The translations under genes and the position numbers were made by a program. Of a DNA stretch of 42,636 nucleotides, positions 35,665 through 42,636 are shown piece by piece. The DNA is taken from positions 6,585-49,220 of the forward strand of contig JAHBMJ010000381.1 of NCBI GenBank assembly GCA_018398765.1, written 5' to 3'. Source of the stretch: Chromera velia (Eukaryota; Sar; Chromeraceae). A model generated the notes under the pieces. It saw only the letters and a program-made list of their open reading frames with translations. It was not told the DNA's origin and ran no database searches. Positions within the stretch are counted from its first letter, which is position 1; each line of letters begins with the position of its first letter.

Positions 35665-38163
35665 ATAGACTTAAGCAGTTACCACTGTTTAGTTGTATCT
35701 GGAGACTTCCTCGTCTCCGAGGAAGGAGTATATTGCTAACCTAGGCTAATAGCCTAGGCATAATAATTCTCGGGCACTGCTAGTCGTCTATCCTTACCTA
35801 GTTTGTGAGAAGGAGGTAAAGAGAGAAGAAAGGACCATAGAAAAGATGTTAGTCTGCTATACAGAGGCACCCTGCGTATAGAAGACTGGGCACGCGAGCC
35901 GCTGAAACAGTTATGAGTAGCCCAGAGCGACTCGACCCTGTTTCCCCCCAAGGCTCTGTTGCTGTATAGCAATCTCTAATATCTCTATCCTATTGGTGGT
36001 CCCTAGGCGACTGTTACCCCCTACCTCATGTAAGCTTGGTGTAAAGGAGGAATAGAGTTGGGATACTACTAGTATAGGTTTAATATATTTTAGTTGTATG
36101 GTTATCACCAGAGCCTTATTAGTGGAAGTACTGTGGAACTACCAATAAACAAGACCTTTGGTATATATGTCTGCAACAATTGTCGAAACATATAGGGTGG
36201 AGAGGGAGGGTAAAAGGAAATACCTATGGACCGCGAAGCCAGACGAAGAGGGCCCAAGTTCGTATGGCTCGAAAAACATTCGAATGAGTAGGCCGCCTAG
36301 TGAAAACAAACCCCACGAAGTCTCTCCTCGACTTGAACTAATTTGCCTTTCTTGAAACCTTGGAGCGACTCTATTTTTTGGAGACTGCCAATTTTATTGT
36401 TTTACTCGCATATGTATGCTTTGCGGGGCCATTAACGTAGCGACGTGCCCCGGCCTTACGGTGCTGCGCGCGGTGGGCTCCGCCACCCACTATCTTATGC
36501 GAAACGCGCTGTGTCTTAAGAGATAAAGGGTTCTAGCTCGCCCTGCCCGACTCACGCTAGGACTCACGCCTCCCCAGACCCTAACTAAAGATAGTGGATT
36601 GCTCCCGTCTGTGCCCTACGCTATATAAAGGAGAGCCCTCGGCTGCGCTTCACAGATGAATCTGCTAGTGGATTGAATTATAAAAAATTCTAGAAAAATA
36701 TAACTTATAGTTTGATCTAGTAGTTTGATCAGCGTTGTAAAGCATTGATTATAGTATAATTCAATCTAGAACTCAATATGATGATGATGATGTGATGATG
36801 ATATATGGGGTTAAAGCCGGTGAGCCGTATAGACTCTGGCCAACCTAGAGCGTCATACATAGAGTTAAACTTTCGACTTAGGCCCCACTGGGGTAAATTG
36901 AATCGAAGGGAGCCTGACAGGGGTGGGGAGGCGGATGGAAGTGGAGGGTGGCTCCACCTCTAAGCAAACAGGCTTTTGCTTCATCTGGTAGTTCTCTTAC
37001 AGGCTGAGTTACAACACGCTCTCTATCCCACCCTTAAGACGATCGAGGACTGCCTGCATTTCATATAGCTGTCGAGCGAGTTTCTTTGAGAAGTGCTTCG
37101 CAGTTACTCGCATTCTTTCAATTTCTTTCAAATTTTTTATATGTACGGGCCTAGGCAGTGTAGGCACGGGCAGTTGGATGGACGGTTGTACATGCTGTCT
37201 CGATCATATGAGACTCACTGTATGAGCCTGTATCAAGCAGTCCCAACCAAGCACACCCAGAAGCACACGTGCCCGGAATGCACTGCTCTACAAAGTTGAA
37301 TCAGTTAATGAATCACCAAGTCGCGAGAAGGCGACGTCACGACTCAAAGAGAACCCTTCCCCCGATTTAGTCGCACACGCACCCTCCAGACTAAATAAAT
37401 TTAGACGTTCTCTCGATATGTTCCGTGGTGTGCTTAGAGTAGGGGCACGGATTCCGAGAAAATCTCCTCATTTGAGCAGCCAGCCTCCTTGCTCAAGGAG
37501 CCGAGACAAAAATAGAATTTTCAATGAAGGAAGAAAGAATGAGAGAGGAAAATAACTTAGAAAGTAAAAAAAGAAGAAAGAAAGGACCAAAAGATAAATA
37601 GAGAGGCAAGGCAGGAGGGCCAGATGGAGAAGGGCAGGCACACATGCAATCAAGGGAACCGGTGATAAATTTAAACGTCTCTTCTGATTCTCTCTCCCGA
37701 AAAAAACGAAAGGTAAGTGAGCACCTCTCTTTATGAATCCATTTTACCCTTCCTTTTTTCGTTTGCTCTTCTTTCCGGTCAAGAAAGGACTTCAGCTGTC
37801 GGACGCTTTGCGCTTTCCTAGCTGCCCCCTGAAGGCTAAATAAAAGGGAGAGTCGATCAAAAAAAGGCAAAAAACACAGCTAGAGCGAGAGCAGGAGAAT
37901 TACTTAATGCTTAGATACGATAGAAGAAAAAGAAGAGAGACAGAAAGGAGGAGGCAATGAGAATAAACAAGAAAAAAGGTTGAGTTGACAGAACCCCCCC
38001 CCCTCCCGTCCGTAGAAGCATCCTTCCTTCTAAGAGTTCCTGCCTCCCTCCAAAACATACAGGGGGCACTTAGTCTGATCTTACGTTCCATTGACACTAC
38101 CAATCCTGCACTTTTTTGGCATGAGGGATCGGTCCGTCAACTATTCCTTCTCAGTTTGGTTTT
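35665..38163. other. Region without recognisable gene
   Basis: These 2.5 kb of mixed composition lie between the transposon block and the lipase gene. A GC-rich block (about 36420-36560) precedes a TATA-box-like CTATATAAAGG at 36621 and a 12-bp inverted repeat GATTGAATTATA (36671-36682) / TATAATTCAATC (36755-36766). A GATGAT microsatellite at about 36779-36803 adjoins GGGTTAAA. Beyond 37470 the sequence becomes purine-rich. This could be an old retroelement, but no domain supports that. Confidence 0.4.
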
Positions 38164-40770
38164 CTACATCATCGGTTCTCCGTGGAGCATTTGGGTAATC
38201 AGATAACTTCCAAAGTCAGCAGAAGTCGTGTTATCGTCATCTGGAACTGGCATCCTATCCTCCTCCCCAAAGCACTTGTTTTTTGTGCACAAATCCCAGG
38301 GGGAAGGCTCGTTAGAAAGAGAACCTGACCCCGATATGCGGGAGTGTCTTTCTGTCTGTTTGGCTGCCTGGTCACTACTCAATAGAAGAGGGGAAGAGGA
38401 AGAGGATGATGACAGAAAGGAAAAGGATTCACTGACGTGGATGTAAGAGAAACACATGTACGAACAGACGTGGGCTGCATCGACGTATCGACCATCTTTC
38501 TTGATGATCAGGCCATGATTCAAAAGCCTCCAGTTATTTAGCCAATTATCCGCAAACCTCAACACACCCACAGCGTCGGCATACTTAGCCCATGTCACGT
38601 TTCCTGTCGCTTTCTTCTTTTCTTTCTGTCGCGACTTCACAAGGGATAGGCCAGAGTGAGTGGACCTTGGGACAACAAGATCGGTGTGGGGCGTTTTGGT
38701 TTTGGATGGTTGGTGGAGGTCGGAGGAAACAGGGGAGGAAAGAAGAGACGTCTTCAAGCTTTTGGTACTAGTTTCGGTATCACTTCTACGGGCCATTTGA
38801 TAGGCTGGGGAGAGGCGCTCTGTCTGATTTCCCCCCATGTTGAATAGTCAAAAGTTCCCAGAGGTCCACACAAAATTGAATCTCTACAGACCATCGAAGG
38901 GATTGGGTCAACAACAAACTGCACAACCCGAAGGTTGGTTGTCTCGCTCGCTGCCTTCTGCCATTCCTCATCCCCTACTCTTCCTGCAGCAAACACCGTC
39001 CCAAACACCTTGGTGGGATATCCCATGATCGCCACATGTTTCTGCAGACCGACAGTAATTAGAGTCCCCACAAAGCCCCCCAGTGAGTGACCCGTAACGA
39101 TCACCCTCTCTGTTTCTTGGTTGATCATTCGCTTCAACACCTCAAGGGCCTGTCCCCCTATGGAACCAAAACCTCAAGAGACCTTACCGGGCATACCGAG
39201 AGGGACCTCGATCTGCTCCCAGTCCAGATCGCTCACCTGCATGAATTTGCATCCATCCATCCATATGGAGATTTGCATCTTTGTATCAGTAAGGATTTAT
39301 GGAGATTTCCTTCATCGTCGTGCCTCATTTCCCTAGCACCGACGTGCGTAGCCCTCCTCTGCATGTATGGATACTTGCATGTGTAATCACCATCGGAATA
39401 CATATCATCTTTCAGCATCCATCCAACCCCCCCCCTGGAAAGACACTCACCGCATCTGCAAACGTTGCTGTGCCTCTAACCGCCACCAGAAGACTACGGC
39501 CTCGAGAAGAAATAGAAATCCAGGGCAGCCCCTCTTCATTCGCCCCCATGTACTGGGGTGTGAAGATGCTTTTAGGCTTCCACCCAGGTAGAACCTCCCT
39601 GTCCAGGAAGCTCTTCTTTCTGCCCTCTGCACATTTGAAGTTTTTGGACATTTGATACATTCTCCAACTGGCCATCCAGAGTAGGGTGGCTGTTTTCTCC
39701 TCTGCATCGCTTAGAAACCCCTTGATCTGTGCAGACAGTGGCAACTCAGGAGTCTCAAATAGGAGCTCCAGCTCGGGTGCGTCTGACAGGAGAGGCACCT
39801 CTGGCGGCTCGAGGCCTACACCCGCTTTCCTGGCTTTGCAGTAGTTGATGTTCTTCGTGCACAGGAACTTTTTCATCGCCCACTGGAGATAGGGGCACAC
39901 GTCGACGTCAACTTTATTCGTGGCTGTGTGTACAATCTGGAAGCAGCTGTAAAGAAGGTCGGTGATCTCCCCTGCATGCACAGAGAGAAAGGCAGGCAAG
40001 AACATCGATCTATTCTATGAGTTGCTCTACATAGAGAAATAAGGACCTTTTCACACGAGCAGCAACAGGAAGTAAGTGGTGGGGCAGCGTGCAATCTCTC
40101 TCCCCCTCTCCTTCTCTCTCTCTGGTGTGTATCTGTATGTGTATACGTGTGTGTATATGTGTGTGGGGAGCGGTGGGTGGGTGGGGGGGGGGGGATAGGG
40201 TGTGTGTGAGTGTGTGTCTGCGCGAGTGTGCTTGTGTGTGCGTGTGCGTGCTTTCGTTCGTGTGTTACATTGACAACCGTTGATTTCGCTTCGAGGAATG
40301 GGCCACGGCATCCTGATCGGCAGTCAGCAAACGCACAAATGGGAGAAGGAGTTGAGGTGGCAGATTAAAAAACACAGACTTGGTTGAATATTATGTCATG
40401 AAAGTGTATATAGGTGTTTTGCATCCAACTGACTTTTCTTCCAGATAAAACCCCACAATCCGTGGAACACACACTTTTTCAGCTCTTTTGCCCAGCTCTC
40501 TGTCTCCACCATGGATGTGTTGGTCGTGGCTTCATCGGGAGGGGGTTCCTCAGTGTTGCACGGAATGCCCAGAGTTTGGGCGTTGGCAGGGTACAGGAAG
40601 GAGACGGGACGGACGCTCAGAATAGTTGAGACAGAATCGGAGAAAGCCTCCCCAATCTCCTCGCGGGAAACCTTGCGAAAGAGAAGCGAGCCGCTGCTCA
40701 GTGACACTAGCGCAAAAAAGACAAAAGCTGCAATCAGCTTGGCTCGGTTCATCACGGATCCGAATGACAT
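38164..40770 (-). CDS. Secreted class 3 (fungal-type) lipase
   Basis: Predicted triacylglycerol lipase of the Lipase_3 alpha/beta hydrolase family. Exons in gene order: 40770-40434, 39971-39451, 39236-39188, 39157 to about 38772, about 38636-38437, and 38367-38164. The start ATG opens a hydrophobic signal or anchor sequence (LIAAFVFFALVSLSSG). LLVAVRGTATFADAV is the family's oxyanion-loop strand (consensus VVxFRGT), VTGHSLGGFVGTL is the nucleophile elbow, and VFGTVFAAGRVGDEEW with VVQFVVDPIPSM matches the FGxPRVG and DPIP motifs holding the catalytic Asp. DGRYVDAAHVCSYM may hold the catalytic His. Phases agree for exons 1-4; the exon 4/5 junction is not settled. Length is about 560 residues. 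The intron between exons 3 and 4 is only 30 nt. The gene stands alone between repeats. Confidence 0.82.
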
Positions 40771-41956
40771 TGTATGTATATCTTTCAATTTTTTTCTAGG
40801 GTCTCGATCTTAAGCCAAAGAGATGCCGATTCACGGGCAGGAACAGAGAGGCAACCGTCTGTAGGTAAGTAAGTATTTCACGGGATGTAAAGAATAAAAG
40901 ACTCGCCAGCAGTGGACGTATGCGCTGGCCAAGAAGTTATTGTCTACTTGAAGTAATTGGTCCTACGTTGCAAGCACTTTGCAAGCACAATTTCGATCTA
41001 GTGGGAGTCTTGCGGTTCATGGGTGGGTAGAAAGATGCGCATGGACCAAGGGATCAGATTAAACACTCTGACTTCATCTGACTTCTCGCATTCGGACTGC
41101 ATTGAGACGCGATGAAATCCCATTCAGATCAACGTTCCCATACGTTCCCCCATATCCTATATAGATTTGAATTCAGAACTGACTCCACCACCACAAAATA
41201 TTAATAATTTTCTGACAAAAAAAAAAAAACATTCCCCTATGTCCCCCCCCCATCTCCCATCATCTCCCGGCGTCGATCACTGGCCGTCTCCTTTATTAAT
41301 ATACATGCAGCTTTCGTTATCTTAATCTGATGCAAGCAAGCTTGTGAACGGCCCCGAAAAGCAAAAAAAATGATAATTGCTTGACGCACGCTATTCGTAC
41401 GCACTAGATGCATGCTATATGGCTGCATGGTTGAAGCTGCGGAAAGATACGCTCGCGGTCACGAGAATTATTTGGTCTATAGTTGTTTCATAATTTAGTG
41501 CCCCCTGTTTTGTTTTCCAGAGTCATGGTGGTTTCACCCTAGGCATACCATGAACATTCTGATTTACTCAGATTTGAATTAATGATATATAATGGCAGAA
41601 GCTGCCCAGACATTTTGACGCTTAACAAAAGCCACCGACAACTTGTTTTTTATATGAGCATAAACTTTAGTGAAGCTTACATAGGCTTTTTGTAAACTCG
41701 TATATTTAAGAATACTTCTGTATGGGTTTTTTACAATGCTATGCTATGCATCTTTAAAAATATTTAAACATCTAATAAGAGAATTGATTTTTTTAAAATA
41801 TCATTTTAATATGATGATAATGATGATTGAGGGTTAAATCCTAGATTTAGCGACGCCAAATCCCAAGCCACTAGCAAGGCTTTGAGGACAACCCAGAGCA
41901 CACATTCATGGGGGGGGGGGATGAGGAAGCCTGCATGCCAATCGGATCGATTCGCC
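40771..41956. other. Lipase upstream region and AT-rich spacer
   Basis: The first few hundred bases upstream of the lipase start probably hold its promoter; no clear motif stands out. From about 41460 the sequence is AT-rich. ATGATGATAATGATGATTGAGGGTTAAA near 41811-41838 may mark the 3' end of the adjacent retroelement. No gene seen. Confidence 0.4.
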
Positions 41957-42636
41957 TCAACTTGCCTTATCGACAGAATGGACCTTCTTGAGACAGTCGG
42001 CTATAGCTTTGGAACCGCTTCTAGGCAGAATTGTGCACAACAGCAACACCATATCCTTCATTTTTTTCTCATTATCAGAAGTGCCCCTCCTGGTTGCACC
42101 TGCAACGCGTTGTGCGATTTGTATTCTTATGTCAATGGGTGCTTTCTGCTTCGCAATTTCGTACAGTTTTTTCAGCCTATTGCGTTCCCTTTCTGTGTCC
42201 TTACATTCCATCAGAACATGAACCTTATCTTTGATCACACGCGAGGGGGACAAACATTTATCGCACAGCCGTTCCGGTTGGGTTCTATCTATATCCCCCC
42301 CTATGAGAGCCCTAAAAAGCGTACGAAAGCCTGCGGAGGACTGCAACAGACTCTTTGGCAGAGGTTCAACACTGCACTCTATCATTTCACTTCTCGGACG
42401 CCATTTCCTTTCACTCAGAAGGTGCATGGCCAAACGCTGTCTGGACGGATTCTCTGATTGGAAAGGGGAGAGATTCGCAAGGTGGGGAAAAATTCCATCT
42501 CTATCTCTAACGTTTCTAGTTTCTTCTTTCAACCAGTCGGACAGCCAGGCACCCTCTACGATCTTTTTTGCCGCCCTTTTCCTTCTGCCCTTGCCCTTCC
42601 CTTTAAACTTGTCCCCCACCGTGCTTGGCAATGGAG
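41957..42636 (-). mobile_element. C-terminus of a second non-LTR retrotransposon protein (partial)
   Basis: An open minus-strand frame of at least 224 codons runs off the right edge. It contains a Cys/His motif, CDKCLSPSRVIKDKVHVLMEC, of the C-x2-C...H-x4-C type seen after the reverse transcriptase of many LINE-like elements. Basic N-terminal residues (KGKGKGRRKRAAKK) and RLAMHLLSERKWRP precede it. No stop interrupts the visible part, so it is better preserved than the retrotransposons at 23722-35004, and it has a different sequence. The reverse transcriptase domain should lie just beyond 42636. Confidence 0.7.

Noticed and set aside
36096-36112. TGGTTATCACCAGAGCC as an initiator-tRNA primer binding site of an LTR element
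   Set aside because: The match needs insertions, and no LTR pair, TG...CA ends or gag/pol domain was found.

Overview
The window looks like nuclear DNA of an intron-rich unicellular eukaryote. Genes are split into many short exons with GT-AG introns full of CA/GT, GA/CT and GTGA/GTCA microsatellites, they encode ER and secreted proteins, and they are interrupted by layered transposable elements. A chromerid or other alveolate alga (for example Chromera velia) would fit, but the organism is inferred from gene style only. Nothing resembles bacterial operons, CRISPR arrays or phage.

Layout. (1) 1-2928, minus strand: a calumenin/reticulocalbin-type EF-hand protein whose 3' end lies beyond the left edge. 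(2) 3601-9071, plus strand: a 14-exon carboxylesterase/cholinesterase-fold protein, divergent from (1). (3) 10831-14164, minus strand: a CCDC47-like (DUF1682) ER membrane protein in five exons. (4) 14970-18820, plus strand: a secreted glycoamylase-like (PF10091-type) glycosidase in six exons, divergent from (3); the shared upstream region carries an exact 10-bp-period array. (5) 18821-21003: non-coding, with a 292-bp tandem duplication. (6) 21004-35664: a head-to-tail tandem duplication of a 6.7-kb block made of nested transposons. Each unit holds a 426-bp hAT-like MITE and a 4.57-kb non-LTR retrotransposon (endonuclease plus reverse transcriptase, minus strand) flanked by an unusually long, about 174-bp, direct duplication. 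Unit A also has a second hAT-like insertion of 1,248 bp inside its MITE. (7) 35665-38163: no recognisable gene. (8) 38164-40770, minus strand: a secreted class 3 lipase in about six exons. (9) 41957-42636, minus strand: the C-terminus of another non-LTR retrotransposon protein, running off the right edge.

The five host genes share a secretory/ER theme: Ca2+-binding ER-lumen protein, two secreted hydrolases of the alpha/beta class, a membrane-protein biogenesis factor and a secreted glycosidase. Exon boundaries were chosen so that reading phase is kept from exon to exon. The carboxylesterase, CCDC47 and glycosidase models each close into one uninterrupted frame (about 910, 470 and 685 residues). 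The most unusual structures are the transposon nest, whose order of events can be reconstructed, and the 10-bp-phased promoter array.
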